Source of the DNA: Citrobacter youngae ATCC 29220
Lineage (GTDB): Bacteria; Pseudomonadota; Gammaproteobacteria; Enterobacterales; Enterobacteriaceae
DNA length: 64,000 nucleotides
Reading direction: 5' to 3'
Assembly: GCF_000155975.1 (NCBI RefSeq)
Contig: NZ_GG730299.1
Span: forward strand, 1,150,734 to 1,214,733
Positions 46,096 to 55,604 of the stretch are shown one piece after another. Under the pieces are notes generated by a model. That model saw only the letters and a program-made list of their open reading frames with translations. It searched no databases and was not told the DNA's origin. Positions within the stretch are counted from its first letter, which is position 1. The number at the start of each line of letters is the position of its first letter. The position numbers and the translations under genes are program-made.

Positions 46096-46752
46096 TCAGC
46101 TAAAGTGCATTTCGGGAACATTTTCGGGAACAATCAGCTTGCCAGCGGTTCTGGCGACAATTTCCTCCACGCTGATGCCCGGCGCACGCTCACGCAGAAT
46201 GAACGCGCCGTCGGCGATCTCCAGCAGCGCCAGATCGGTAAGCACGCGTTTGATGCAGGCCACGCCGGTCAGCGGCAGGGTGCAGGCGGGGAGCAATTTC
46301 GACTCGCCGTTTTTGGCGGCATGGGTCATCACCACGATGATGTTGTCGGCCCCGGCCACCAGATCCATTGCGCCGCCCATGCCTTTCACCATTTTTCCGG
46401 GGATCATCCAGGAGGCGATATTGCCGTTGACATCCACTTCAAACGCGCCGAGCACCGTCAGGTCGACATGTCCGCCGCGGATCATGGCGAAGGATTGTGC
46501 GGAGTCGAAGATCGCCGCGCCTTTGCGCGCGGTCACGGTCTGTTTCCCGGCGTTGATCATGTCTGCATCAATTTCATCTTCCGTGGGAAACGGTCCCATA
46601 CCCAGCAAACCGTTTTCCGATTGCAGCATGACGTCCATGCCCTCCGGAATGTAGTTCGCCACCAGAGTAGGAATACCAATCCCGAGGTTGACGTAATAGC
46701 CGTCCCGCAGTTCGCGGGCGACACGCATCGCCATTTGTTCACGCGTTAACAT
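46096..46752 (-). CDS. scoB: 3-oxoacid CoA-transferase subunit B (ScoB/AtoA-like)
   Basis: 218 residues. Contains [20 protein letters not shown] and the SENG motif ([14 protein letters not shown]) with the catalytic Glu that forms the CoA thioester, then [19 protein letters not shown] and [19 protein letters not shown]. Works with subunit A to move CoA from succinyl-CoA (or acetyl-CoA) to acetoacetate. Two bases separate it from scoA. Confidence 0.92.
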   Translation of the reverse strand: MLTREQMAMRVARELRDGYYVNLGIGIPTLVANYIPEGMDVMLQSENGLLGMGPFPTEDEIDADMINAGKQTVTARKGAAIFDSAQSFAMIRGGHVDLTVLGAFEVDVNGNIASWMIPGKMVKGMGGAMDLVAGADNIIVVMTHAAKNGESKLLPACTLPLTGVACIKRVLTDLALLEIADGAFILRERAPGISVEEIVARTAGKLIVPENVPEMHFS

Positions 46753-46754
46753 GG

Positions 46755-47462
46755 TCAGGCTCCTTTCTGGCGCAGGGTGCGTTGTTCAATACGTTTTTCA
46801 AACTGCCCCTGAATAATGCGGTTAACGAAAATGCCGGGGGTGTGAATCGCGGCGGGATCCAGCTCGCCAGGGGGGACAATCTCTTCGACTTCCACCACGG
46901 TAATGCGCCCGGCAGCGGCCATCAGCGGATTAAAATTCTGTGCGGTATGGCGGTAGATAACGTTGCCGTACCAGTCCGCTTTCCAGCCTTTAACCAGCGC
47001 AAAATCACCGGTTATCGCCTGTTCTAAGATGTACGGACGCCCGGCAAACTCGCGCACCTCTTTTCCTTCGGCCACGGGAGTACCGTACCCGGTAGCGGTG
47101 AAGAAAGCGGGGATCCCCGCGCCGCCAGCGCGCAACTGCTCCGCCAGCGTGCCTTGCGGCGTCAGGATGGCTTCCAGTTCGCCACTGAGCACCTGCTTTT
47201 CAAACAGCGCGTTTTCACCCACATAGGACGCGACCACTTTGCGCACCTGACGCGTTTCCAGCAGCACGCCGAGGCCAAAACCGTCCACGCCGCAGTTGTT
47301 TGACACCACGGTAAGGCCCTGGACCTCCCGACGGCGTACTTCGGCAATCAGATTTTCAGGGATCCCACATAAGCCAAAACCGCCCGCCAGCAGCGTCATG
47401 TTGTCGGTCAGTCCTTCCAGCGCCTCTTGATACGTGGCGACCCGTTTATCCAGTCCAGCCAT
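46755..47462 (-). CDS. scoA: 3-oxoacid CoA-transferase subunit A (ScoA-like)
   Basis: 235 residues from the ATG at 47462, with GAAGGGG 8 bases upstream; a start at 47540 would add 26 unconserved residues. Signature [13 protein letters not shown] near residue 27, [34 protein letters not shown] and [19 protein letters not shown] are those of SCOT-type enzymes rather than E. coli AtoD. First gene of the ketone-body operon, 142 bases from the divergent LysR gene. Confidence 0.92.
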   Translation of the reverse strand: MAGLDKRVATYQEALEGLTDNMTLLAGGFGLCGIPENLIAEVRRREVQGLTVVSNNCGVDGFGLGVLLETRQVRKVVASYVGENALFEKQVLSGELEAILTPQGTLAEQLRAGGAGIPAFFTATGYGTPVAEGKEVREFAGRPYILEQAITGDFALVKGWKADWYGNVIYRHTAQNFNPLMAAAGRITVVEVEEIVPPGELDPAAIHTPGIFVNRIIQGQFEKRIEQRTLRQKGA

Positions 47463-47604
47463 ACACTTGCCCCTTCTGTTGTCCTTGCCGACATCATTAG
47501 GGGTGAAAAATGATTTGTTAATTTTAAATTTGTGACTCACTCATTGGGTTTTTTTATCAATTTAATGTTAATTAAAGGTATTCAACAAGTTAAAGGAATG
47601 CGAA

Positions 47605-48495
47605 ATGGGAATGAGCATCAAACAGTTACGCGCGTTTTTAGCGGTAGCTCACACTCTGAATTTTGCTCATGCCAGTGAACGGCTGAATATGTCGCAACCC
47701 GCGTTAAGCCTGGCGATTAAAGGGCTGGAGGACTCGCTGGGTGGCGCTTTACTGTTGAGAACCACCCGCAAAGTAACCCTGACGCAGGAAGGGGAAACGT
47801 TGCTCAGCATGGGGCGACAGCTGCTTGCGGACTGGGAGAATACGGAAGAGGCAATGCGCCAGCGTTTTACGCTACAGCGCGGTAAAATCTCTATTGCCGC
47901 TATGCCCTCATTTGCCGCTAACGTCCTGCCGTCGGTGCTGAAGACGTTTCGTGACTCCTATTCTGGGATCAACGTAACGGTTCACGATGTGATTAACGAA
48001 CAAGTCATTGAGATGGTGAGTGAAGGGCGGGTAGAGATGGGCATAGCCTTCGAACCGGACTATTCCGGGCATCTGCATTTTACGCCGCTCGGGGTGGATC
48101 GTTTTATTGCGATTGTCCCGCCAACATGCCGACTGGCCGGGCGGGAGCGTATTGCATGGCGTGAACTGCTGACGCTGGATTTCATCACTCTGCAACGTCC
48201 TTCCGCCGTACGCCTGATGCTGGAAGAACAGTTGGTGCAAAGCGGGCATTCGCTGGAGGTGGCGCTGGAAAGTCATCAACTGGTGACCATTGGCCGACTG
48301 GTAGCCAAAGGCCTGGGCGGCAGCGCGGTACCTGCGCTATGCCGCACGCAAATGGCTGAATTAGGCGCAACCTGTATCGATCTGGATACCCCGGTGATCC
48401 AGCGCAGGATCGGCGTTCTGCGCTCGGCGCATCATAAGCTGTCGACGGCCTCTGAAGTGCTGGTGGAAACGCTGAAGAAGGCGTATCGCGCCTGA
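47605..48495 (+). CDS. LysR-family regulator of the ketone-body operon
   Basis: 296 residues from 47605; an ATG two codons on (47611, MSIKQLRAFLAV) is equally likely. N-terminal LysR helix-turn-helix (NFAHASERLNMSQPALSLAI, RTTRKVTLTQEG) and a substrate-binding domain (GKISIAAMPSFAANVLPSVL). Divergent from scoA with a 142-base AT-rich gap, the standard layout for a LysR activator and its target. The inducer is probably an operon intermediate. Convergent with ddpF, 13 bases apart. Confidence 0.87.
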   Translation: MGMSIKQLRAFLAVAHTLNFAHASERLNMSQPALSLAIKGLEDSLGGALLLRTTRKVTLTQEGETLLSMGRQLLADWENTEEAMRQRFTLQRGKISIAAMPSFAANVLPSVLKTFRDSYSGINVTVHDVINEQVIEMVSEGRVEMGIAFEPDYSGHLHFTPLGVDRFIAIVPPTCRLAGRERIAWRELLTLDFITLQRPSAVRLMLEEQLVQSGHSLEVALESHQLVTIGRLVAKGLGGSAVPALCRTQMAELGATCIDLDTPVIQRRIGVLRSAHHKLSTASEVLVETLKKAYRA

Positions 48496-48508
48496 TTTTC
48501 CGCCGCGT

Positions 48509-49450
48509 TCAGCTCATGTTAACCGCCCGCCAACAGCGAACCTCGCTTCCCGTTTCGCTTTTCAGCAACGCTTGCTTATTCTCACAGCCACGGATCGCCA
48601 ACGGGCACCTGTCACGAAAAAAACAGCCCTGAGGCAACGTTCGGTTTCCCGGCAGTTCGGTTTTGCGTACAACGAGATCCTCCGCCAGCGGCGTCCCCGT
48701 TTTAGGCACGGAGTCCAGTAATAATCGCGTGTAGGGATGGGCAGGATGTGTGAGAACCTGCTGCGCTTCGCCCAGCTCAACAATTTGTCCAAGATACATG
48801 ACCGCGACACGGTCGCTCATATGCCGCACTACCGACACGTTATGCGATATCAGCACATAGGTCAGGTTTCTGCGCGCCTGCAATGACACCAGCAGATTCA
48901 GGATTTGCGCCTGCACGGAGATATCCAGCGCCGAAGTGGGTTCATCCAGTACGATCACGTCCGGCTCTGACGACAACGCCCGGGCAATGGCAATACGCTG
49001 ACGCTGCCCGCCGGAGAACGCATGCGGCAGACGGTCGAGATATTCAGGACGGATCCCAACCTGTTGCGCCAAATCTTCAGCAAGAATGCGGCGTTCACGC
49101 TCGGCGCTTCGTTTCTGTATCCACACCGGTTCAGTTATTATCCGCCACACCGGTAAGCGAGGATCCAGCGATGAAAGGGGATCCTGGAAAACCATTTGCA
49201 TACCGTTAAACGGCTTGTCGCCATGATGCGCAAAGTCACCCTGGCTGGGTTTCAGCATGCCCATCAGCAGCTGCGCGAGGGTACTTTTTCCGCAGCCGGA
49301 CTCACCAACAATTCCCAGCGTTTCTCCACGGCGGATCTGTAAATCCAGACCGTTGAGCGCATGTACCCGTTCCGTTACCTTGCCGAGCCAGTTTTTCCGC
49401 GCAGGAAAGTTGACATGAACATCCTGCAGCGCCAGTAAATAATCAGACAT
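48509..49450 (-). CDS. ddpF: D,D-dipeptide ABC transporter ATPase DdpF
   Basis: 313 residues from the ATG at 49450, which matches the E. coli start; earlier in-frame starts lie in ddpD. OppF-type: Walker A GESGCGKST at residues 49-57, signature FSGGQRQR, Walker [13 protein letters not shown] and the C-terminal oligopeptide-transport Cys region (PQGCFFRDRCPLAIRGCE) that may bind an FeS cluster in the family. Last gene of ddp. The start overlaps the ddpD stop by 8 bases. Confidence 0.95.
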   Translation of the reverse strand: MSDYLLALQDVHVNFPARKNWLGKVTERVHALNGLDLQIRRGETLGIVGESGCGKSTLAQLLMGMLKPSQGDFAHHGDKPFNGMQMVFQDPLSSLDPRLPVWRIITEPVWIQKRSAERERRILAEDLAQQVGIRPEYLDRLPHAFSGGQRQRIAIARALSSEPDVIVLDEPTSALDISVQAQILNLLVSLQARRNLTYVLISHNVSVVRHMSDRVAVMYLGQIVELGEAQQVLTHPAHPYTRLLLDSVPKTGTPLAEDLVVRKTELPGNRTLPQGCFFRDRCPLAIRGCENKQALLKSETGSEVRCWRAVNMS

Positions 49451-50429
49451 GTGTTGTCTCCAGTTGCGGATACCAGCAGGCGGATTGTTGCTCCGCACCA
49501 CCCTGACGACTTAGCGCAGGCGTTTCTTCACAACGAGGACCGGCGGCAAAGCAGCGCTCACGAAATGCGCATCCCGCGGGTAAACAGGTTAAATTCGGTA
49601 CGGTGCCGGGAATGGCGGGCAGCAATGCGCGCGGTTCGCCGTGTTCCGGCGCGCACTTCAGCAGACCGATAGAATAGGGATGCGTCGGGTGTTGAATCAC
49701 GGTTTGCGTCGGACCGCTCTCAATTACGCTTCCGGCATACATGACGTATAACCGGTCGCACAATTGTGAGACCACCGCCATATCATGGCTGATAAACAGC
49801 ACCGCAGTCCCGCTGGCCCGCGCTTTTAACTTCAGTAACCGCAGCACCTGCAGTTGTACCGTAACGTCGAGCGCGGTAGTCGGCTCATCGGCAATGATCA
49901 GCTCCGGCTCGCAGGAAAAGGCCAACGCAATCATTACGCGCTGGCGCATACCGCCGGACAGCTCAAACGGGAAACGTTTCATGACTTCCGCCGCGTCGGG
50001 AATTTGCATCTCGTCGAGTAACGCGATGGCTTTCTGCCGGGCATCCGCGCGGCTTAGAGCCTGATGATGACGGATAACCTCGACCATTTGCTGACCGATG
50101 CGGCGGGTCGGATTGAGCGCGGTCATGGGTTCCTGAAAGATCATTGCCACGCGTGCGCCGCGCCATTGGCGCATTTGTTTTTCGCTGGCGCTGAGCACAT
50201 CTTCGCCCAGCAGAGAAATGCGGCCCTGGTGAATGCGATAGCTGCCCTCCGGCAGCAGGCGCATGGTGAGCATGGCCGTCACGGACTTACCGGAACCGGA
50301 CTCACCGACTACGCCAACGATTTCTCCGCGGTTGATATGCAGCGAAACATGGTTCAACGCATGCACGTCAGCTTTATAGCCGGGGAAACTCAGATGCAAA
50401 TCCTCGATTTCCAGTACGGGCTGTGTCAT
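49443..50429 (-). CDS. ddpD: D,D-dipeptide ABC transporter ATPase DdpD
   Basis: 328 residues. OppD-type ATPase: Walker A GESGSGKSV at residues 42-50, LSGGMRQR signature, LIIADEPTTALD Walker B, switch His in FISHDMAVV, and a C-terminal Cys motif (CAFRERCFAAGPRCEE). Pairs with DdpF to power DdpB/DdpC. Overlaps ddpC by 4 bases (ATGA). Confidence 0.95.
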   Translation of the reverse strand: MTQPVLEIEDLHLSFPGYKADVHALNHVSLHINRGEIVGVVGESGSGKSVTAMLTMRLLPEGSYRIHQGRISLLGEDVLSASEKQMRQWRGARVAMIFQEPMTALNPTRRIGQQMVEVIRHHQALSRADARQKAIALLDEMQIPDAAEVMKRFPFELSGGMRQRVMIALAFSCEPELIIADEPTTALDVTVQLQVLRLLKLKARASGTAVLFISHDMAVVSQLCDRLYVMYAGSVIESGPTQTVIQHPTHPYSIGLLKCAPEHGEPRALLPAIPGTVPNLTCLPAGCAFRERCFAAGPRCEETPALSRQGGAEQQSACWYPQLETTHV

Positions 50430-51322
50430 GACTGTTTTCCTCCGGCTTTCGGATCCAGCAGGTCGCGAATACCATCGCCAAAAAGATTAAAGCCCACGGC
50501 GGTAATCAGAATGGCGGCGCCGGGAAAAGCGCAATACCACCACTGGTCGAGGACGTAGTTGCGGCCAATCGCCACCATCGCTCCCCATTCCGCGCTGGGC
50601 TGCTGTGCGCCAAGGCCGATAAACCCGAGCGTGGCGGCCATCAGGATCGCGCTGCCGATATCCAGCGACGCCTGCACAATCAACGGTGGCAGGGAGTTAC
50701 GTAAAATATGCCAGCTAATCAGATGCCAGCGCGATGCGCCGTAGGTCCGCGCAGCCTGCACATAGGTAAACTGACGCACCACTAACGTCTGGCCGCGGGC
50801 AAGGCGCACATAAAAAGGAATTCGTACGACTGCAATCGCCAGCATGGCGTTAAACAGGCTTGGCCCCAGCGCGGCGGCCAGCGCCATCGTCAGCACCAGC
50901 GAGGGAATGGACAGCATGATGTCCATTATTCGCATAATGATGGCATCGGCGCGTCCGCCCATAACGCCTGACAGACAGCCCAGTAGCGAACCCAATCCAC
51001 CGGCAATTCCCACCACCACCAGACCCGCGACGACCGACTGTTGGCTTCCTACCAGTACGCGGCTGAACAGATCGCGGCCCACTTCATCGGTACCAAACCA
51101 GTGAGCGGCTGAGGGAGGCAGCAGGCGCGCACTTAAATTGATGGCATTCGGATCGTAAGGCGTAATCCACGGCGACAGCGCCATCAATAGCAGTATCAGC
51201 ACGATAATGGCCGCGCCAATCAGCGTCAGCGGGCTGCTTTTCATCATCCAGAACAATTTGGCCCAGTCCGTGCGACGACGACCAATCTGAGGGGCGACCG
51301 GCGTTTCTTGTGTCAGCATCAT
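50426..51322 (-). CDS. ddpC: D,D-dipeptide ABC transporter permease DdpC
   Basis: 298 residues, DppC/OppC family with an N-terminal cytosolic stretch then 6 spans. Typical: FGTDEVGRDLFSRVLVGSQQ near residue 95 and the EAA loop YVQAARTYGASRWHLISWHI. Inner-membrane partner of DdpB. Coupled to both neighbours by 4-base overlaps. Confidence 0.95.
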   Translation of the reverse strand: MMLTQETPVAPQIGRRRTDWAKLFWMMKSSPLTLIGAAIIVLILLLMALSPWITPYDPNAINLSARLLPPSAAHWFGTDEVGRDLFSRVLVGSQQSVVAGLVVVGIAGGLGSLLGCLSGVMGGRADAIIMRIMDIMLSIPSLVLTMALAAALGPSLFNAMLAIAVVRIPFYVRLARGQTLVVRQFTYVQAARTYGASRWHLISWHILRNSLPPLIVQASLDIGSAILMAATLGFIGLGAQQPSAEWGAMVAIGRNYVLDQWWYCAFPGAAILITAVGFNLFGDGIRDLLDPKAGGKQS

Positions 51323-52341
51323 TCAGCACCCCCGCGTCCAATTCGTGGGTCAATCCACAGGTAGAGTAAATCCACCGCCAGGTTGACCAGTACATAAGCG
51401 AAAGAGACCACCACGGCAAACCCCATCACCGCCGGGAAGTCGAGCGCCTGAATTGACGTCACCACCCAGGCGCCCATTCCCGGCCAGGCAAAGACCGTTT
51501 CGGTCAGCACCGCACCGTACAGCAGATCGCCCAATGCCAGGCCGAGAACGGTTATTGATGGGATCAGCGCATTCGGCAACGCGTAACACAACACGATGTA
51601 CCAGCCCGGCAACCCGCTGGCGCGCGCGGTACGAATGTAATCTTCGCTCAGTTGTTCCAGCATGGCGGAACGGATCTGGCGGGCAACGATCCCCAGATGC
51701 ACAAAGGCCAGCGTCAGCGACGGCAGGATCAGGTGCTGGAGCGCATTGAAAAAGACCTCGCCATTACCTTCCAGCAGGGCATCAATCAGGTAAAACCCGG
51801 TGACATGGGCAGGCGGATCCAGCCAGTCATCTAAGCGCCCACCGCCGGGCAATATTTGCAGATGACCGTAAAACAGCACGATAGCCCCCAGCCCCAGCCA
51901 GAACGCCGGGGTTGAAATTCCGGTGATCGCCATCAGGCGGACCAGGTGATCAAGCCAACGGTTGCGCCAGACCGCAGATAAAATGCCCAACGGGATACCG
52001 ATAACCAGCGCCAGCAACAAAGAGCAGAAAGCCAGTTCCAGGGTAGCGGGAAAGAAGATACGCAGCTCATCCAGGACCGGGCGTCCGGTGCGAATGGATG
52101 TGCCTAAATCTCCCTGAAAGATATCGCTGACGTAGCGAAAAAACTGCACATACAGCGGCTGGTTCAGCCCCAGCTGTTGGCGAATATTGTCAACAATTTC
52201 ATCGCTGGCGCGATCGCCCGCCAGCAGCCGGGCAGGGTCGCCGGGGATCAGGTGCGAGATAATAAAGGTGATCACGCAAACACCGATAACCACCAGAATA
52301 AGTCCCCAGCATCGCTGGCGTAAAATGCTCCAGAACGTCAT
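51319..52341 (-). CDS. ddpB: D,D-dipeptide ABC transporter permease DdpB
   Basis: 340 residues, DppB/OppB family: WGLILVVIGVCVITFIISHL first span followed by IPGDPARLLAGDRAS, long periplasmic part, and the EAA loop DYIRTARASGLPGWYIVLCY. Six spans expected. Follows ddpA by 44 bases. Confidence 0.95.
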   Translation of the reverse strand: MTFWSILRQRCWGLILVVIGVCVITFIISHLIPGDPARLLAGDRASDEIVDNIRQQLGLNQPLYVQFFRYVSDIFQGDLGTSIRTGRPVLDELRIFFPATLELAFCSLLLALVIGIPLGILSAVWRNRWLDHLVRLMAITGISTPAFWLGLGAIVLFYGHLQILPGGGRLDDWLDPPAHVTGFYLIDALLEGNGEVFFNALQHLILPSLTLAFVHLGIVARQIRSAMLEQLSEDYIRTARASGLPGWYIVLCYALPNALIPSITVLGLALGDLLYGAVLTETVFAWPGMGAWVVTSIQALDFPAVMGFAVVVSFAYVLVNLAVDLLYLWIDPRIGRGGAE

Positions 52342-52385
52342 TAGCTTCCCCTTGCGGAGCCAGAGCGGCTCCGCATAAACGTGGC

Positions 52386-53948
52386 CTATTTACTCATGGT
52401 GGCGATATTGAAGACCTGTTCCAGCATGGGGTTGAATACGAACCCTTTGACGTCTTTGTTCATCGCCAGCTGATAGTTTTTCTGGAATAAATAGACGTAG
52501 GCCGCTTCATCAATCACGATGGTTTGCGCCTGCTGGTAGTCATTGGTTCTGGCGACCGGATCGGTGGTGGCTAATGCGCTACGCAGCAGCTTATCGACTT
52601 CACCGTTTTCATAGAATGAACGGTTACCCGGCAACCCTTTTTTGTCTGACTCAAACCAGTAATTCATAAACATGTACGGGTCGGCGAAATCCGGACTCCA
52701 GTTGCCGATGGCAATGTCGTAATCGCCTTTACCCACACGGTCACGCATGGTGGCATTCGCCAGCTTTTCCAGCTTGACCTTAATGCCCAGTTTACTGAGG
52801 CTGGCCTGGGTAGAGAGTGCAATCGGCTCCCAGTTAGGATCGTTATCTGAATACAGGAAGCTCAGGCTCTCAGGTTTGCTCACGACTTTGTCCCATGCGG
52901 CTTTCGCTTTTGCTTCATCAAAGCTGTACTGCATTGCTTTGTCATCGAATCCCCACATGCCTTCGGGGATCGGACCGCGCATCTGTTTACCATTGCCACT
53001 TAGGATCCCATTCACCATGCCTTTATAATCGGTGGCCCATGAGATGGCGCGGCGCAAATCCACCTGATTGAGCGGCGCTTTGCTGTTGTTCAGATACAGA
53101 TAGGTCACGCGCAGCGAGGGATAATCCACTACGTTAACGTTGCCTTCCTGTTTTAACGCGGCAAGCTGGTCGACGGGAAGCGCATCCGCGATGTCGATAT
53201 CGCCGCGCGACAATTGCAGGCGGCGGGAGGCGCTTTCACCGATGATTTTTACCGAAACACGTTTAAACGTCGGTTTTGCGCCGGAATAATGCGGGTTTGG
53301 CACCAGCACCAGCTGTTGTCCTTTTTGCCAGCTTTTCAGCATGAAGGGACCGGAGCCCGCCGTGTTCTGCGCCAGGAATCCGCGGGCATCATCTGCCGCG
53401 TGCTCTTTTAAGATAGCCGGGTTGATAATTGAAGCCCCGTCATTTGCCAGCGTATACAGGAATGGCGCGAACGGCTGGCTGAGAGTGAATTTCACCGTGT
53501 TGTTATCGATGGCTTCAACCTTCAGATCTTTCGGGAATGCTTCCGCGGGTCCCTGGCCAATTTTAAGCAGGCGTTCAAAGGATTGTTTCACCGCATCCGC
53601 CGTCACGGGCGTGCCATCGGCAAATTTGGCATCGTTTTTCAGGGTAAACGTCCATTCTTTCTGGTCGTCAGAGGCTTTCCAGCCGCTGGCTAAATCACCT
53701 TCAACTTCCGTGGAGCCTTTCCCGCCTTCGGTTTTGTACTGAACCAAACGCTGATAAGAAGGATAGGTCACCGTCCAGTCGTTGTTGTCGATGGTCACGG
53801 CGGGGTCGAGCGTCTGCGGGTCGGCGGCTTTACCGATGACCAGCATATCTTTGGGTACGGCGGCCTGCGCGGCGGGCAGGGCAAATGCCAGCGCGACGGC
53901 GATCAGAGCGGGGCGAAAAAACGCATTTAACGCAGGTGTAGTCTTCAT
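52386..53948 (-). CDS. ddpA: D,D-dipeptide periplasmic binding protein DdpA
   Basis: 520 residues, family-5 peptide-binding protein. Signal peptide ends near PAAQAA (residue 29). Family segments: MLVIGKAADPQTLDPAVTID, EWTFTLKNDAKFADGTPVTA, and GKGDYDIAIGNWSPDFADPY near residue 420. Binds D-Ala-D-Ala released from peptidoglycan and hands it to DdpBC. Follows ddpX by 15 bases. Confidence 0.95.
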   Translation of the reverse strand: MKTTPALNAFFRPALIAVALAFALPAAQAAVPKDMLVIGKAADPQTLDPAVTIDNNDWTVTYPSYQRLVQYKTEGGKGSTEVEGDLASGWKASDDQKEWTFTLKNDAKFADGTPVTADAVKQSFERLLKIGQGPAEAFPKDLKVEAIDNNTVKFTLSQPFAPFLYTLANDGASIINPAILKEHAADDARGFLAQNTAGSGPFMLKSWQKGQQLVLVPNPHYSGAKPTFKRVSVKIIGESASRRLQLSRGDIDIADALPVDQLAALKQEGNVNVVDYPSLRVTYLYLNNSKAPLNQVDLRRAISWATDYKGMVNGILSGNGKQMRGPIPEGMWGFDDKAMQYSFDEAKAKAAWDKVVSKPESLSFLYSDNDPNWEPIALSTQASLSKLGIKVKLEKLANATMRDRVGKGDYDIAIGNWSPDFADPYMFMNYWFESDKKGLPGNRSFYENGEVDKLLRSALATTDPVARTNDYQQAQTIVIDEAAYVYLFQKNYQLAMNKDVKGFVFNPMLEQVFNIATMSK

Positions 53949-53963
53949 AACCAGGCTCCAGAA

Positions 53964-54551
53964 TTAAAGGGGATGTTGTGTTGTTATGGGGGTGACAGGG
54001 AAACAGGCTATCTGGTCGTCAAGCAGCGGGTAGCGGGCGGCATCAGGTAATTCAAAATGCCACCACTCGCTGTTGATGCCGACAAAACCGCCACCGAACA
54101 TAATGGCGTTGAGTAACAACCGATTACGCTGTGCGGCTGGTGGAACAGAGGGGTGCCAGGCATGCGAACGGTCGTGCATCTCATCAAAACCCGCGCCCAT
54201 ATCGAGAACATTGCCACGCTCGTCCATCAGCGTAACGTCGATAGCGGTTCCGCGGCTGTGATTAGAGCCAATCGCCACATCGACGACATACTGGGGATCC
54301 GGACACGCATTCCACAGCACCGCCTGCGCCTGCTGCGGGCGATACGCGTCGTATACCACCAGTGACAGACCCGCCAGTTGCGCAATACTGATGCTTTTCG
54401 CCAGCGCGGTTACCGCCTCGCTGTGCAACAGGCACCGCGCTTCCTGATAGATAGGCGCCCCGGTAATGTTGTCGGCAGTGGCGTATTTAAGATCGATATG
54501 CAGCGACGGAAATATCACCGATAGATCAACCAGTTCTGGGGTTTCTGACAT
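53964..54551 (-). CDS. ddpX: D-alanyl-D-alanine dipeptidase DdpX
   Basis: 195 residues, VanX family. Zinc and catalytic residues are present: GSNHSRGTAIDVTLMD (SxHxxGxxxD) and EWWHFEL (catalytic Glu and third zinc His), plus Arg in YDAYRPQQAQ. Cytoplasmic; cleaves imported D-Ala-D-Ala to D-Ala as carbon and nitrogen source. In this host it follows an RpiR gene by 14 bases, so both are likely on one sigma-54 transcript. Related VanX gives vancomycin resistance in Gram-positives, but that is not its job here. Confidence 0.96.
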   Translation of the reverse strand: MSETPELVDLSVIFPSLHIDLKYATADNITGAPIYQEARCLLHSEAVTALAKSISIAQLAGLSLVVYDAYRPQQAQAVLWNACPDPQYVVDVAIGSNHSRGTAIDVTLMDERGNVLDMGAGFDEMHDRSHAWHPSVPPAAQRNRLLLNAIMFGGGFVGINSEWWHFELPDAARYPLLDDQIACFPVTPITTQHPL

Positions 54552-54565
54552 AGCACGTTTCCTGT

Positions 54566-55432
54566 TTATTGTTCGAATTGACCAAATTGTTGCTGTAACT
54601 GACGATTGGTTTGCAGGCGTCCTGCGAGGGCGTCGCCAAGCTGCGCCACCACCGCAGAGAGTAATAAGTTAAACAGACAGCTCACGGGCGCCAGAGAGTC
54701 CCAGAAATGTCCGGTGTCGGTTTTTACCTGAAGTAAATCAAGGTCATAATCCCTGGCCCACGGACACCACACATCGGTGATCAGCGCCAGCGGGATCTGA
54801 CGTTCTGTCGCAACACGGCAATATTGTCGGGAAACGGCGGAGTAGGCGCGCACGTCGGTGATCACCACGTATGGCTGGTTAAATCCTGAATTCAGTGACT
54901 CGACCCAACTGCCGGAAAGCCCTTCGGAGTAGCTGACTTTAGGCCGCAGGTATTCCAGGTGGCTAAAAAAGGCGTTAGCAATGCCGCGGGTGGACTGGAT
55001 CCCGAGGATGTAAACCGCTTCCGCGTGCGCCAGCTGCTGCGCAATGCGTAAAAAGGTTTCGCCTTGCGCGAGTTGATAGACGTGGGTAATGGCGTCGATT
55101 TCCAGCAACAACGACTGGTGCGCGCGATCCGGCAGGCTTTGCTGCTGGTGCCAGGAGTCCAGCCGCTCGTTCATTCCCCAGGGTTGATAAGGGACGACGG
55201 GGATCTCTCGCAGGCTGGCTTTGGCATCCTCCAGATTGCGAAAACCCAGTTTACGCAGATACCGCCCCACGGTAATGCCGCTGGTTCCTGCCGCTTTAGC
55301 AATGCCATCCGCGGTTTCAAAAGGGATCTGTACAGCATGGGCTAACAGCCACCCGGCCACGCGCTTTTCGCTGGGCGTAAGCTGGCTGAAGCTGCGTTCT
55401 ATGCGGGTCAATAATTCAGGTTTCGCTGTCAT
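54566..55432 (-). CDS. RpiR/MurR-family regulator upstream of ddpX
   Basis: 288 residues. N-terminal RpiR helix-turn-helix (LTPSEKRVAGWLLAHAVQIP, then ADGIAKAAGTSGITVGRYLR) and a C-terminal SIS domain (AVYILGIQSTRGIANAFFSH, YSEGLSGSWVESLNSG) that usually senses a phosphosugar. It is not part of the E. coli K-12 ddp locus as I know it. Here it is cotranscribed with ddpX (14-base gap). A MurR-like link to cell-wall recycling would fit, but the ligand is unknown and the SIS domain may be repurposed. Confidence 0.85.
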   Translation of the reverse strand: MTAKPELLTRIERSFSQLTPSEKRVAGWLLAHAVQIPFETADGIAKAAGTSGITVGRYLRKLGFRNLEDAKASLREIPVVPYQPWGMNERLDSWHQQQSLPDRAHQSLLLEIDAITHVYQLAQGETFLRIAQQLAHAEAVYILGIQSTRGIANAFFSHLEYLRPKVSYSEGLSGSWVESLNSGFNQPYVVITDVRAYSAVSRQYCRVATERQIPLALITDVWCPWARDYDLDLLQVKTDTGHFWDSLAPVSCLFNLLLSAVVAQLGDALAGRLQTNRQLQQQFGQFEQ

Positions 55433-55489
55433 TACCTTCTCGCTGTTAGTTGGCTGTCAGATTCCGCATCACTGTTATCACATTAACAA

Positions 55490-55505
55490 TGCAGGACGCG
55501 TGCCA
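55490..55505 (-). promoter_or_regulatory. Sigma-54 promoter of the rpiR-ddpXABCDF operon
   Basis: On the minus strand TGGCAC-GCGTC-CTGCA matches the sigma-54 -24/-12 consensus (TGGCAC-N5-TTGCA) with one mismatch. The start of transcription would fall near 55478, about 46 bases before the rpiR ATG. In E. coli the ddp operon is a nitrogen-limitation, sigma-54/NtrC target, which supports the site. Confidence 0.8.
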
Positions 55506-55595
55506 TGTCAGCGACGGCGGCAGGCGGGCGGTGATTGTTAAAAATCAGCTCATAGTCATTAACTAATGATCAACATTTGTGCAGCGTAGTTCAGT

Positions 55596-55604
55596 TTTGG
55601 TGCA
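55596..55604 (+). promoter_or_regulatory. Possible NtrC half-site
   Basis: TTTGGTGCA matches one arm of the NtrC enhancer (TGCACC-N5-GGTGCA). It is about 100 bases upstream of the sigma-54 element, the right distance for an enhancer, but the second arm is poor. Confidence 0.35.
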
